The position numbers and the translations under genes are program-made. A stretch of 64,000 nucleotides of DNA from Gemmatimonadota bacterium (lineage in GTDB: Bacteria > Gemmatimonadota > Gemmatimonadetes > Gemmatimonadales > GWC2-71-9): contig JANYKV010000066.1 of assembly GCA_025358055.1 (NCBI GenBank), positions 33,075 through 97,074 on the forward strand, given 5' to 3'. Positions 17,507 to 26,920 of the stretch are shown here, piece after piece. Numbering within the stretch: the first letter of the stretch is position 1; each line of letters begins with the position of its first letter. Under the pieces are notes generated by a model. The model was not told the origin of the DNA, made no database searches, and saw nothing but the letters and a program-made list of their open reading frames with translations.

Positions 17507-18000
17507 GGAAGGCGTCGGCGCCGCGGATCGGCGGCACGAAGCAGGTGCGTGAGGGCGACCGCCACCCCGTCCGCTGCATCTGCCGGGGCCGGCGCGCTGC
17601 GCAATTGGAGGAGCTTGGCCACCATGAATCCCACTTGTGGTTTCAACGCGCCTCCGCGCCCGACGATGGTCTTCTTTACGGTGGCCGGGGAGTACTCGAA
17701 CGTTTCGATTCCGCCCAAAGCGGCCGTCAACAGAATGACTCCCCGGGCGTGGCCGAGGGTGACCGTGGTTTTCACGTTCTTCTGGTAGAAGACGGTTTCG
17801 ACCGCCATGACGTCGGGTTGATGATGCGCGATCACTTCGGTGAGTCCCTCGTACAACACCCGAAGGCGAAGGGCGAGCGGCTCGCGGGGGCGGGTTCGGA
17901 TGACTCCACACTCCACCAGGCGCCCCGGCCGGCCTGGCGCCCCCTCGACGATGCCGTACCCCAGCACTGCCGTCCCCGGGTCGACTCCGAGCACCTTCAT
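17503..18000 (-). CDS. ruvC: Holliday junction resolvase RuvC
   Basis: RuvC cuts Holliday junctions symmetrically. The 165-residue RNase H-fold nuclease starts MKVLGVDPGTAVLGYG, giving the first catalytic aspartate, then has AVETVFYQKN (glutamate), and the C-terminal DAADGVAVALTH (acidic residues). ATG 18000 is chosen for the family-typical start; a longer frame extends into yebC. It is 13 bases downstream of yebC, and overlaps ruvA by four. Confidence 0.95.
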   Translation of the reverse strand: MKVLGVDPGTAVLGYGIVEGAPGRPGRLVECGVIRTRPREPLALRLRVLYEGLTEVIAHHQPDVMAVETVFYQKNVKTTVTLGHARGVILLTAALGGIETFEYSPATVKKTIVGRGGALKPQVGFMVAKLLQLRSAPAPADAADGVAVALTHLLRAADPRRRRLP

Positions 18001-18013
18001 GGCAACGCCGGGA

Positions 18014-18763
18014 TTACGCTTCCGCCTCCGCCAAATCGGCCGCGTCGATGTCGAAGTTCGAAAAGACTTTCGAGACATCGTCCAGGTCTTCGAGTACCTC
18101 GATCAATTTGAGAATTTTCTCGGCATCCGACTTCTCGAGTTTCACGGTGTTCTTCGGCACCATGGCGAGTTCGGCCGACTCGAGGACGATCCCTTTGGCA
18201 CGGAGGGCGTCCTGCACGGCATGAAAATCGTTGGGCGAGGTGGTCACAACGTACTGATCGCCTTCTCGGCCAAAGTCTTCGGCTCCGGTCTCCAGCGCGA
18301 GTTCCAGCGTTTTGTCCTCGTCGTACTGGTTGGCGTCGAGGAGAATTTGTCCCTTGCGGTCGAACATCCAGGCGACCGAGTTCGTCGCGCCCAGGTTGCC
18401 GCCGTTCCGGCTAAACCCATGCCGGATTTCCGCGACGGTGCGATTCGGGTTGTCCGTCGTGGCCTCGATGAACACCGCGGCACCGCCCGGCCCGTAGCCC
18501 TCGTAGGTGAGCTCTTCGTACAAACTCCCCTCGAGCTCGCCGGTTCCTTTCTTGATTCCCCGATCGATGTTTTCGTGGGGCATGTTCACCGCGCGGGCGG
18601 CATCGATCGCAGTTCGCAAACGCGGATTGCCCCCCGGGTCACCGCCGCCGGCCCGTGCCGCCACGGTGATTTCGCGGATGACCTTGGTCCAAGAGGAGGC
18701 GCGCTTGGAGTCGGTGACCGCTTTTTTTCGTTTGATTTGCTTCCACTTGCTATGGCCTGCCAT
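18014..18763 (-). CDS. yebC: YebC/PmpR-family transcriptional regulator or translation factor
   Basis: The 249-residue protein opens with the signature MAGHSKWKQIKRKKAV and shows MPHENIDRGIKKGTG and YEGYGPGGAAVFIEATTDN, as in YebC. The family was named as DNA-binding regulators; recent work links members to ribosome stalling at proline stretches. It is the first gene after the promoter at 18795-18823 and leads the yebC-ruvC-ruvA-ruvB group, a widely conserved order. Confidence 0.95.
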   Translation of the reverse strand: MAGHSKWKQIKRKKAVTDSKRASSWTKVIREITVAARAGGGDPGGNPRLRTAIDAARAVNMPHENIDRGIKKGTGELEGSLYEELTYEGYGPGGAAVFIEATTDNPNRTVAEIRHGFSRNGGNLGATNSVAWMFDRKGQILLDANQYDEDKTLELALETGAEDFGREGDQYVVTTSPNDFHAVQDALRAKGIVLESAELAMVPKNTVKLEKSDAEKILKLIEVLEDLDDVSKVFSNFDIDAADLAEAEA

Positions 18764-18794
18764 GGCCTACTCCGGTCCGCGTAAGACGGGCATA

Positions 18795-18823
18795 AGTATA
18801 GCCCTGAGGCCGGGTTGCGGCAA
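18795..18823 (-). promoter_or_regulatory. Sigma-70-type promoter for yebC-ruvCAB
   Basis: On the minus strand the sequence reads TTGCCG, a 17-base spacer, then TATACT, ending about 32 bases before the yebC ATG. Both hexamers are close to consensus and the spacing is ideal. This would give an internal promoter within the long minus-strand run. Confidence 0.7.
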
Positions 18824-18852
18824 CGCGCTCCGGAGGCCGCTACGCCGGCTCC

Positions 18853-19236
18853 TCACGGGGTTTTAGCCGCGTCTTTGAGCGCGCGGATCGCCTTGGTCAG
18901 CAGCTCGGCCACCTCGGGGCCGAGGGATTCGCGAACCGGGGCCACCAGGTTCATCAGGGCGAGGTGGCCTCCTTTCGGTGTGCCGTCCGCCATCAGCCCC
19001 AGCGCCCCCGCAAGCGCCCGGCGAAGCGGTGCGGGAACCGTTAGGCTCGACAGACGATGCTCCAAGGACACCACCCTTCGTCGATTCAGCCGGTCCGCGT
19101 ATGGAGGGTCGAGATTCAGGTCCTCGATGACCCGGAGGGTGAGCCAGATCGCGAACAGGCCGTCCCGTTTGGTGCCCCGCGCGGCGTCGCGGAGGAGAAC
19201 GAGCAGGGCCAACGTTCCCGGACTCCCGAATGTCAC
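18853..19236 (-). CDS. Conserved-looking helical protein of unknown function
   Basis: The 127-residue product is alpha-helical, with no signal peptide and no recognised motif. It contains IWLTLRVIEDLNLDPPY and ends in an alanine/lysine-rich helix. Its GTG start (19236) overlaps the stop of the upstream glycosyltransferase as GTGA, which argues that it is real and cotranslated. It is followed by 89 bases that hold the yebC promoter. I cannot assign a function. Confidence 0.6.
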   Translation of the reverse strand: MTFGSPGTLALLVLLRDAARGTKRDGLFAIWLTLRVIEDLNLDPPYADRLNRRRVVSLEHRLSSLTVPAPLRRALAGALGLMADGTPKGGHLALMNLVAPVRESLGPEVAELLTKAIRALKDAAKTP

Positions 19237-20258
19237 TGCGGCAACCGCCTGAGGGCATTCAGGACCTCATCCGGCCGCAGGTCTTCAAGGCATTTATGAT
19301 GACCCAAGGGGCAACGGTCGGTGCCCATCGGACTGCAGGGACGACAGGGCAGCTCGTGTTGGAGGATCGTGGCCCGCGCGTGGTAGGGCCCAAAGCCGAA
19401 GGCAGGAACGGTTGGCCCGAACAGACTGACCACCGGCGTACCGACCGCGGTCGCGAGGTGCGTAGCAGCCGTGTCGCCCGCGGTGAGGGACCGAGCGCGT
19501 TTGATGAGCGCGGCGCTTCCTTGTAGGTCGAACACGCCGGCGGCGCTCACCGCGTGCGCCCCCGCAACCTCGGCGATGGTACGGCCTAGGGCTCCGTCCT
19601 CCGGACCGCCAACCACCACAACGTCGGCTCCGTTCTGAGTCAGTTTTGCCACCAGGTCCTGCCAGTGCCGAATCGGCCACCGTTTGGTCTGATGCGCAGC
19701 CCCGGGCGCCACCGCGAGCAACGTGCGCTCCTGGCCGAGATCATGTTTTCGCAGAAAGGCATCGGCCGCGGTCATCGCATCTTGGCGGAGAAATAGCTCG
19801 GTCGAGCCCTCGTCGGGTATCACATCCAACCTTCGGGCGGCGTCGAAATAGCGTTCGGCGACGGATCGCTGGTCGGGGTACCGATTCTGCTTGGATCGAA
19901 TCAGCGCGGCTCGGGCGCGGCGATACTTCGGATACCCAGTCCAACGGCCGCCCGCCAACCACCGGAGTATCCGGCTTCGAACGCTCCCGTGCAAATCGAG
20001 TTGATGGGTGAAACCGTCCGCGCGGATTTCTCGTGCCAGGCTCCGAATCGAGCCACCGGGGGAATAGGCGATGATCCGGTTGAGTCGAGGATTGTTCTCG
20101 AGGAGCGGTACGAATTCGGTTTTTGTCACGTACGTAATGTACGCCTCGGGGTAGCGAAGCCGGAGCGCGCGCAAGAGAGGCGTCGTGAGTAGGATATCTC
20201 CGATCGCACTGAACCGAACGGCTAGGATGCGCGGAGCGTTGAGCGGGGTCCTCGACAC
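19233..20258 (-). CDS. Glycosyltransferase family 9 (heptosyltransferase-like)
   Basis: The 341-residue protein has the GT9 layout: N-terminal RILAVRFSAIGDILLTTPLL, then LDLHGSVRSRIL, and a C-terminal nucleotide-sugar part with VAPGAAHQTKRWPIRHW, LTAGDTAATHLATAVGTPVVSLFGPT and a Cys-rich PCRPCSPMG...CPLG segment common in ADP-heptose:LPS heptosyltransferases. It probably adds a heptose or related sugar to the lipopolysaccharide core on the cytoplasmic face. GTG 20258 is preferred because the longer frame to 20342 would overlap the divergent flippase gene. The MsbA-like gene next door fits a lipid A/core context. Confidence 0.85.
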   Translation of the reverse strand: MSRTPLNAPRILAVRFSAIGDILLTTPLLRALRLRYPEAYITYVTKTEFVPLLENNPRLNRIIAYSPGGSIRSLAREIRADGFTHQLDLHGSVRSRILRWLAGGRWTGYPKYRRARAALIRSKQNRYPDQRSVAERYFDAARRLDVIPDEGSTELFLRQDAMTAADAFLRKHDLGQERTLLAVAPGAAHQTKRWPIRHWQDLVAKLTQNGADVVVVGGPEDGALGRTIAEVAGAHAVSAAGVFDLQGSAALIKRARSLTAGDTAATHLATAVGTPVVSLFGPTVPAFGFGPYHARATILQHELPCRPCSPMGTDRCPLGHHKCLEDLRPDEVLNALRRLPQ

Positions 20259-20334
20259 GGCGGGAATGTAGGACGCGCCGTCGGGAGGCGCCAGCGCGTT
20301 GCCCGGTCCAACTCGCCCCAATACCTTACCGAGT

Positions 20335-22161
20335 ATGGCCACTCGGACGTCTCTCCGACTCCTGCAAACGATGCGTCCCTACGCGGGGCGGTTCAGCCTC
20401 GGCTTGCTGGCGACCTTTGGTGCGTCGGTCCTGGATGGGGTTACCATCGTCCTCCTGGTGCCCCTCCTCAAACAACTCTTCGGCGGTGAGGCCGCCAAGG
20501 TGCTTACGAGCGGGTCGGCTTGGCTCGGACGCGCGGTGGACAATCTTCTCGCGCCGCTCATCGGCGGGCTGCCCCCATCGCAGGCGGCCGGCCGAATCGT
20601 TTTGGTGCTGCTGGCCGGGCTCATGGTCAAGAATGCCCTGAGCTACACCTCGAATCAAATCTCCGTCGCGGTGCAAGAGGGTGTCGTCCGAGACCTCCGG
20701 ACCCGTCTGTTTCGCCACCTCCTTGGAATTGATCTCGGATTGTTCCAACGCACCAAGTCCGGCCAGCTCATCTCCGGCATTATCGTCGACGCGGATTCCG
20801 CCAAGGCGGTCGTGAGCGCGGCGCTCGCCTCCTTGTTTCAGAATCTGGTGCTGATTCTGGTTTCCGTGGTCATCCTCATGGGAATGTCCGCGCGACTCAC
20901 AATCCTCACCGTCGCCACCGCTCCCCTGTTGGTGCTCGGTATGCGTGTGCTCCTCGCGCGCCTGCGCCGCCACTCGAAGGTGTGGGCCGACCAGCGTGGA
21001 GAACTCACGGCCACTGTCGCCGAGCGGATCTCCGCTATCAAACTGATCCGTTCCTACGGCACCGAGACCTTAGAGAGCCAGCGGTTTGAGGAACAAGCAA
21101 CGCGCTATCGCAAGGGGATTATCCGCATTCAGCGATTTTCGTCGCTCACCAGCCCGGTCAGTGAAGTGTTTGGCGGCTGTTTGATCATCCTGATCATTTG
21201 GGCCGCCACCACGCCCTGGATCACTGGTGGAACCCTCGGACCCGCGGAGACGATCACCTTTCTGGTCGCCGCGCTCAAAATGATGTCGCCGATCAAATCG
21301 ATCTCGCAGTTTCCGGCCTCCATGGCGACGGCGATGGCGAGTGCCGATCGGGTGTTCGATCTGCTCGATATTCCATTGACCGAGGCAGACCATCCGGGCG
21401 AGGGGACCGCGACGTTCAACCGCGATCTGGTGTTCGATCGAGTATCGTTCCGGTATCCGAACGGGGCTCCCGTGTTGCAGGACGTGTCGTTCTCCGTCTC
21501 CAAGGGGAAAGTCGTGGCGTTGGTGGGGCCTTCTGGTGCCGGCAAGACGACACTTCTCGAGTTGCTCCCTCGATTCCACGACGTCGTCGCTGGTGAAATA
21601 CGGTTGGATGGGATTCCACTCGGGAAGCTCACCCGGCGCTCGATTCGGTCGCTGTTGGGCATCGTGAGCCAGGACACGGTCATTCTCAACGACACCGTTT
21701 CGGCGAACATTGCGTACGGGCGCCCCCGGGCGACCCGGGCCGAGGTTGAGGCCGCGGCCGCGGCGGCGAATGCCCGGGACTTTATCGCAGAACTCCCGCT
21801 GGGTTACGATACGGTGCTGGGCGAGCGTGGTACTCGCCTCTCGGGTGGCCAGCGGCAACGGATCGCGATTGCCCGCGCCTTGTTACGCGATCCCCCTATC
21901 CTCATTTTGGATGAGGCCACCAGCGCACTGGATACCGAGTCGGAACGGTTGGTTCAACAGGCCATTGACCGCCTCATGAAGGATCGGACTGTATTGGTGA
22001 TTGCTCATCGATTGGCGACGGTGCGGCACGCGGATGAAATCATCACGCTCGACGCCGGTTGCGTCGTTGAACGCGGCACGCACGCAGCGCTCCTCGATCG
22101 CGACGGGCTGTACCGTCGATTGCACGATCTGCAATTTCGGGAGGTAGCCGCTTCGGCATGA
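20335..22161 (+). CDS. MsbA-like lipid flippase ABC transporter
   Basis: The 608-residue protein has six membrane helices (about 1-320) followed by an ATPase domain. Walker A is GPSGAGKTTLLEL, the signature is LSGGQRQRIAIARALL, Walker B is ILILDEATSALDTES and the switch histidine is in VIAHRLATV. This half-transporter design, a homodimer, matches MsbA, which flips lipid A-core across the inner membrane. ATG 20335 was chosen over TTG 20299 because it begins the conserved TSLRLLQTMRPY region. It is divergent from the GT9 gene and overlaps the CgeB-like gene downstream by four bases (ATGA). Confidence 0.87.
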   Translation: MATRTSLRLLQTMRPYAGRFSLGLLATFGASVLDGVTIVLLVPLLKQLFGGEAAKVLTSGSAWLGRAVDNLLAPLIGGLPPSQAAGRIVLVLLAGLMVKNALSYTSNQISVAVQEGVVRDLRTRLFRHLLGIDLGLFQRTKSGQLISGIIVDADSAKAVVSAALASLFQNLVLILVSVVILMGMSARLTILTVATAPLLVLGMRVLLARLRRHSKVWADQRGELTATVAERISAIKLIRSYGTETLESQRFEEQATRYRKGIIRIQRFSSLTSPVSEVFGGCLIILIIWAATTPWITGGTLGPAETITFLVAALKMMSPIKSISQFPASMATAMASADRVFDLLDIPLTEADHPGEGTATFNRDLVFDRVSFRYPNGAPVLQDVSFSVSKGKVVALVGPSGAGKTTLLELLPRFHDVVAGEIRLDGIPLGKLTRRSIRSLLGIVSQDTVILNDTVSANIAYGRPRATRAEVEAAAAAANARDFIAELPLGYDTVLGERGTRLSGGQRQRIAIARALLRDPPILILDEATSALDTESERLVQQAIDRLMKDRTVLVIAHRLATVRHADEIITLDAGCVVERGTHAALLDRDGLYRRLHDLQFREVAASA

Positions 22162-23231
22162 CCGCGCCATCGGTTCTTCTCGTCGCCCGCTTTGATGATG
22201 CGCTCCACGCTCACGCCGCCCACCGGCGCCGGGCATTGGAGCGTCTCGGATGCCGGGTGACCTGCTTCGACCTGTTGAAACGGCCGGGCCTTTTGACCCG
22301 GCTCACCGGCGGTGACCTCAAGACTCGCCTAGCCCGAACCCTTGAGAGCGAGTCCTTCGAGCTGATCTTGGTGGTCGGTGGGGTCGAGGTCGAGGAGGGA
22401 TGGGTCGACGATCTTCGCCCCCTCGGCCGGGCGAAATGGGTCAACTGGTTCCCGGACGACCTGCGCACGATCCGGGAGGCAGCAGATCGGGGCCGGCCGT
22501 ACGATGAGGTGGTGGCGGCCTCCACCGATGTAGCCGGTGCGCTGGCCGGGGCCCTCGGCCGAATCGTCGCGACGATCCCCCTCGCGGCGGATCCCTCCGT
22601 CTACCGACCCGTGAACTCTCGCGACCAGTTTCGGGCCAACGTCGTCTTCGCCGGTTCGGCGACAGCCCGGCGCGAAGCGCTGCTTACCGAGGTGGTGGAG
22701 TTCGGGCTGGCCCTATGGGGCCCGGGTTGGCGGCGCACCTCCCTCAAGGACTATTGTCGCGGTGAGGTACCGAGCACCGAAGATTACGTGTCCGCCTACA
22801 GTGGTGCCTCTGTCGCGATCAACATTCACCACGTTTACGAAGAGGCCCGGCAACCCGAAGCACATTGCAATCAGCGGCTGTTCGAGCTCGCCTCGATTGG
22901 CGTGCTTCAGGTCACTGACGAACGGACCGATCTCCCGCGCGTGTTCGCTCCGGGTCAGGACCTGCTCGTGTTCCGGAACGCGTCCGAGCTGCGCGCGTTG
23001 GTGAAAGACGCCCTACAGGACCCGGCGACGGGAGAGCGCCTGGCCGCCTCGGCCCGACGCGTGGTCTTGGCGAGGCATACCTACATGCACCGCATGTCGG
23101 AGCTGCTCACCCGGTGTGGGTTCTCCGTGCCGATTGTTGGCGGCCCAGGCCTCACCACTCCGGGAGAACCCGATGCCGACTCACTGCCCCCGGTGCCGGC
23201 CGACGTGGTCCGCGCCGAAAGCAGCGGCTAG
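22158..23231 (+). CDS. CgeB-like glycosyltransferase
   Basis: The 357-residue protein resembles the CgeB/DUF3880 group with a C-terminal glycosyltransferase-like part. Recognisable segments are VLLVARFDDALHAHAAH at the start, AKWVNWFPDDLRTIRE in the middle, INIHHVYEEARQPEAHCNQR and FELASIGVLQVTDERTDLP, the sugar-nucleotide region. CgeB-type proteins modify surface polysaccharide or spore coat glycans. A shorter paralogue lies at 24325. The extreme C-terminus is proline-rich and appears unstructured. The start forms an ATGA overlap with the flippase gene. Confidence 0.75.
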   Translation: MTAPSVLLVARFDDALHAHAAHRRRALERLGCRVTCFDLLKRPGLLTRLTGGDLKTRLARTLESESFELILVVGGVEVEEGWVDDLRPLGRAKWVNWFPDDLRTIREAADRGRPYDEVVAASTDVAGALAGALGRIVATIPLAADPSVYRPVNSRDQFRANVVFAGSATARREALLTEVVEFGLALWGPGWRRTSLKDYCRGEVPSTEDYVSAYSGASVAINIHHVYEEARQPEAHCNQRLFELASIGVLQVTDERTDLPRVFAPGQDLLVFRNASELRALVKDALQDPATGERLAASARRVVLARHTYMHRMSELLTRCGFSVPIVGGPGLTTPGEPDADSLPPVPADVVRAESSG

Positions 23232-23325
23232 GAAGGACCACCACCACAAAGCCGAGTGCCCCGGGGAGGGACCCTGCGGCAGAGCCCCGGCCCCGCCACG
23301 ACACTTGTTCAGAGCTTCCCTCGCC

Positions 23326-24258
23326 CTACGCTCCGAGCCGCCGTCCCGCCGGCAATGTTCCACTTGTAATGCACGACTGGTAGTATCGAAGGTATTCCGC
23401 TGCCATGACTTGATGCGAGAAATGACGGACCGCGTGGTCGCGGCAGGCGGCAGCGCTCAGGTGATCCAACCTTCCACGCTCCACGATCAATTCCTCGAGG
23501 TCGTTGCCCAGGGCGCCAACCTGGGGCGTAATGATTTCCGGCAGGGCCCCTTGCCGCGTGCCAAGCACAGGGGTTCCACTCATCAGGGCCTCAACCAGCG
23601 TGAGACCGAACGGTTCCTCCCAAAGCGCGGGCATCCAAAGGCAACGCGCATCGGCCAAGAGCTCGGCCTTTTCCTTTCCTGCAACCTGGCCGACGAATTT
23701 CACATCCCGCCGAAGGCTCGGTCGCCAACCTCCAGCCACGATCAGGCGGTGCCCAGTGCGCCGGGCCCCTTCGATGGCCCAATGGTAGCCTTTGGAAGAA
23801 TGTAGGCGGCCCAAGAACAAATCGAAGTCGCCCTTCTGTTCCCGGAAGATGTAGTCGGCTGGGTCGATGCCGTTGTAGACGAAGGCCGTGGTGCCGTGTC
23901 GGGCCGCATGGCGGGCGCTCAGGCAAATCAGGTTCGGCGGGAGTATTTCGCCGGGCTTCGCCAATCCATGCAGGGTCCACACTAAGGGTATGTCGCCATG
24001 GGCACGAAGCGGCCGGTGCGCGTGGACAATGTCCACGCCGGGTGGGAGATACGGCCCCACGTTGAAATCTGCGTGCGCTGCGACATTCGGGTCGACCGGG
24101 ATGAGTGTGGCTTCCGGCACGGACGAGCCGGGCCCGGCCAAAAGAGATACGCGATGGCCGAGGGTGGCCAGGCCGCGGGCGAGCCAGACGACCACGCGTT
24201 CAGTTCCTCCGTATCCTCGCACCGGAAGCCGACTATGGTACAACAGAGCGATATGCAT
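23326..24258 (-). CDS. GT4-type glycosyltransferase
   Basis: The 310-residue GT-B enzyme opens with LLYHSRLPVRGYGGTERVVV (glycine-rich acceptor loop) and has VDIVHAHRPLRAH, VYNGIDPADY, FLGRLHSSKGYHWAIEGA and the donor-binding CLWMPALWEEPFGLTLVEAL. The E-x7-E pattern of family 4 is present (EEPFGLTLVEAL). It is the only minus-strand gene inside this glycan cluster, placed between the two CgeB-like genes, so it has its own transcript. Sugar specificity cannot be read. Confidence 0.85.
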   Translation of the reverse strand: MHIALLYHSRLPVRGYGGTERVVVWLARGLATLGHRVSLLAGPGSSVPEATLIPVDPNVAAHADFNVGPYLPPGVDIVHAHRPLRAHGDIPLVWTLHGLAKPGEILPPNLICLSARHAARHGTTAFVYNGIDPADYIFREQKGDFDLFLGRLHSSKGYHWAIEGARRTGHRLIVAGGWRPSLRRDVKFVGQVAGKEKAELLADARCLWMPALWEEPFGLTLVEALMSGTPVLGTRQGALPEIITPQVGALGNDLEELIVERGRLDHLSAAACRDHAVRHFSHQVMAAEYLRYYQSCITSGTLPAGRRLGA

Positions 24259-24324
24259 CTGGGCGCAAAGTAGGCGCGCGTCGTCGCTGGAGGTACCCTC
24301 GGCCCACGATTAGATTTGCATCGC

Positions 24325-25269
24325 ATGACCGCGTTCGCCGGGTTGCGGGTGGTGCTGATCGCTCGGTTCAATCGGCGGTATCACCATGTGGGGTCCGCCA
24401 TCGCCCGGGCGCTCCACCAACTGGGCTGTGAAGTCACTCCGTTCGACGAACGAACGCGCGGATTGCACCGCCTGCTCGGCGTTGGGCTGGAAAGCCGCCT
24501 CCGTCGAACGATTCGTCGATCCCGCCCCGATTTGGTCCTCACGTTCAAGGCGGAGCAACTGAGTGAGGGGAGCATCACCTCCCTCCGCGGGGAATCCCGG
24601 GCCCGCTGGGCCACGTGGTTTCCCGATCCGCCCCACAGTCTCGAGCTTGCCGTTCGGCTGGCCCGGGCTCATGATATCGCATTCGCCTTCGATTCGTATA
24701 TCGTCGAGCGAGAACGAGCGGTTGGGATCGACGCGCACTATCTCCCATTCGGATGTGAAATTGTCCCGGTGCGACCCGAGACCGGGTCACCGGGGAGCCG
24801 GATCGTTTTCGTGGGATCGCGGCAAGCCGAGCGGGATGTGGTATTGGACGCGATCGACGATCTTGGCCTCGCGCGGTGGGGGCCGGGGTACCCGTTGGGA
24901 CCCCTCTTTGGGAGTCAGCTCTCCCGCGCGATTTGTGGAGCTGAGGTGGCGCTCAATGTCCATCAGTTTTATGGAGAACCGGTGCGACTTGCGGACTACG
25001 GGCGCGGAGCAAACCTGCGCGTCTTCGAGTTGGCCGCCCTCGGTACGGTGCAATTGTGCGATGCCAAGCAGGACATTGCGCGCCATTTCCAGGATCGCGA
25101 CGAAATCGTTCTCTTTCAATCGATCGCCGAGATGCGGGCCCTGGCACTCGGACTTCTCGCCGACCCCGAACGCAGGGCCTCCATTGCCGCCCGGGCGCGG
25201 GCGCGGGCGGAGCGGGAACATGGCTGGACGCCTCGGCTCGAGGAGTTGTTGACGATTGCCCTACGCTGA
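24325..25269 (+). CDS. Second CgeB-like glycosyltransferase
   Basis: The 314-residue protein is a paralogue of the gene at 22158: it shares VVLIARFNRRYHHVGSAIA, HQLGCEVTPFD, RARWATWFPDPPHS and the downstream ALNVHQFYGEPV and RVFELAALGTVQLCDA blocks, but lacks the proline-rich tail. It probably acts on the same surface glycan. ATG 24325 is preferred over an upstream TTG at 24316. The stop is 12 bases before the next glycosyltransferase start. Confidence 0.72.
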   Translation: MTAFAGLRVVLIARFNRRYHHVGSAIARALHQLGCEVTPFDERTRGLHRLLGVGLESRLRRTIRRSRPDLVLTFKAEQLSEGSITSLRGESRARWATWFPDPPHSLELAVRLARAHDIAFAFDSYIVERERAVGIDAHYLPFGCEIVPVRPETGSPGSRIVFVGSRQAERDVVLDAIDDLGLARWGPGYPLGPLFGSQLSRAICGAEVALNVHQFYGEPVRLADYGRGANLRVFELAALGTVQLCDAKQDIARHFQDRDEIVLFQSIAEMRALALGLLADPERRASIAARARARAEREHGWTPRLEELLTIALR

Positions 25270-25281
25270 CCTTTGCCCCTA

Positions 25282-26148
25282 GTGCCGCCGATCTCCGGAT
25301 TCACTCTCGTGCGGAACGCCATATTGCTCGACTTCCCGATCGAAGCGAGCATCCGCTCCCTGTTACCACTTTGTGACGAGGTGGTGGTCAACGTCGGGGC
25401 TTCCGACGATGCCACCCTCGATCTCATCCGGGGCATCGAGGATCCGCGCGTTCGGATTCTCGAGACGGAGTGGAATCTCGCCGATCGCGACCGAATCCTC
25501 CGAGATGAGACCCTGCGAGCTATGCGGGCGTGTCGTCACCGGTGGGGGATGTACATTCAAGCCGACGAAGTCCTTCACGAGGCGGGCGTCCCGCTACTCC
25601 GCGAGGCCGTCAATGTGGTGGACGACGACCCCCGAGTGGAAGGTCTCTTAGTCCAATATCACCACCTATTCGGTGACCCCGGCACGGAGGCGGTCAACCG
25701 TCGTTGGTACCGGCGTGAGGTCCGCGCTGTCCGGCTCGGGACGGAGTACATGGTTCATCCGTTCCGCGACGCCCAGGGTTTCCGAGTGGGCTCCAACGAC
25801 CGAAAAATTCGAGCGCGCCTGACGGGGGCGGAAATGTTTCACTATGGCTATACCCGCAGCGCCAGCGCCCTGCGGGGCCGGAAGGAAATTGATCGCGTGC
25901 TGTATCCGTGGATGAAAGAGCGCCCTGAGGACCATCCCTTGCTGGATTGGTTCCCCGGGCTCCGGCCGTTCACCGGCCAACACCCCGCTGCCGCCCAGGC
26001 ATGGGTCGCCGCGCATGCCTACGACCCGGATCGGATCGTATCCAAGCCGCATTTTCAATTCGATCATTTGCGTTTCTATGCTTCCGGCCTTGTCGAGCAG
26101 CTGACGGGGCTCCGCGTCTTCGAATTCCGGAACTACTCCCTTGTCTGA
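25282..26148 (+). CDS. GT2-like glycosyltransferase
   Basis: The 288-residue protein has the form SGFTLVRNAILLDFP, then SLLPLCDEVVVNVGASDDAT and WGMYIQADEVLHE, which resemble a GT-A fold with the nucleotide-binding loop and the acidic metal site. The rest contains conserved tryptophans and a HPAAAQAW segment. GTG 25282 was preferred because it starts directly before the conserved PPISGF; a TTG at 25273 is possible. Its stop overlaps the next GT2 gene by eight bases. Confidence 0.72.
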   Translation: MPPISGFTLVRNAILLDFPIEASIRSLLPLCDEVVVNVGASDDATLDLIRGIEDPRVRILETEWNLADRDRILRDETLRAMRACRHRWGMYIQADEVLHEAGVPLLREAVNVVDDDPRVEGLLVQYHHLFGDPGTEAVNRRWYRREVRAVRLGTEYMVHPFRDAQGFRVGSNDRKIRARLTGAEMFHYGYTRSASALRGRKEIDRVLYPWMKERPEDHPLLDWFPGLRPFTGQHPAAAQAWVAAHAYDPDRIVSKPHFQFDHLRFYASGLVEQLTGLRVFEFRNYSLV

Positions 26149-26920
26149 GCGGATTCCCTTGACCGTGGTGATTCCGGTGTTGAACGAAGCCCGTCTCATC
26201 GAGGAATGTATCCGCAATGTCTCGTGGGCCGACCAGGTCATTGTCGTGGACGGGGGCTCTACCGACGCGACCGTGCCGCGGGCGCGCGACCTCGGTGCCG
26301 AGGTGCTCATTCAATCCCCGAGTGACATCGCGGCGCAGCGAAACGCCGGAATTGCCGCCGCCCGTCACCCCTGGGTACTGGCGATTGACGCGGATGAGCG
26401 GGTGACCGACGATTTACGTGAGGAGATCGGCCGGGTCATCCAGGAGACCCGCTATTCGGCCTACCGCGTCCGCCGCCAGAATTTCTACCTCGGCCAGGAA
26501 CAGCGACGGGGTCGGTGGGGGCGTGATTGGGTGGTCCGGCTCTTCTTGCGCGACTTCCGGTTTAGCGGCTCGACGGCCCACCCATCGCTCGGCACCGGCG
26601 CCGAGGTGGGAACGCTGAGTGGTTGTCTCACCCACGTGCCCTACCGGGATTTGTCCCATCAACTGGAGAAGATGAATCTGTATGCCCGTTGGGGCGCGCA
26701 GGATCTCTACGCGCGCGGCCGCCGCGCCTCCTTCACCGACCTGATCTGGAGGCCGTGCTGGCGCTTCATGCGCGCCTATGTTCTGTCCGGGAGCTGGCGG
26801 GATGGAAGGTTCGGCCTGGTAACGTCCATCTTGGGCGCGTACACCGGCTTTCTCAAATATGCCCATCTGTGGGCGCTGGAGCGGGAACACGACCAATCCG
26901 CGGCCCCGCCCGGAACCTGA
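26141..26920 (+). CDS. GT2 glycosyltransferase, WaaE/KdtX-like
   Basis: The 259-residue enzyme begins LTVVIPVLNEARLIEECI, followed by VIVVDGGSTDAT, the SDIAAQRNAG loop and the metal site VLAIDADERV. The middle FYLGQEQRRGRWGRDWVVRLF and the C-terminal GAYTGFLKYAHLWAL are typical of LPS core beta-1,4-glucosyltransferases of the WaaE type. It overlaps the preceding gene by eight bases and is directly followed, with no gap, by the next GT4 gene. Confidence 0.83.
   Translation: MSERIPLTVVIPVLNEARLIEECIRNVSWADQVIVVDGGSTDATVPRARDLGAEVLIQSPSDIAAQRNAGIAAARHPWVLAIDADERVTDDLREEIGRVIQETRYSAYRVRRQNFYLGQEQRRGRWGRDWVVRLFLRDFRFSGSTAHPSLGTGAEVGTLSGCLTHVPYRDLSHQLEKMNLYARWGAQDLYARGRRASFTDLIWRPCWRFMRAYVLSGSWRDGRFGLVTSILGAYTGFLKYAHLWALEREHDQSAAPPGT

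Noticed and set aside
10842..20258. Thiamine riboswitch for the thiS-thiG genes
   Set aside because: The thi genes lie inside a run with overlapping genes; no leader or TPP-aptamer sequence is seen before them.
23232..23325. Hairpin CCGGGG...CCCCGG between convergent glycan genes as a terminator
   Set aside because: The stem is only six bases, the loop long and there is no T-tract, so it was not listed.
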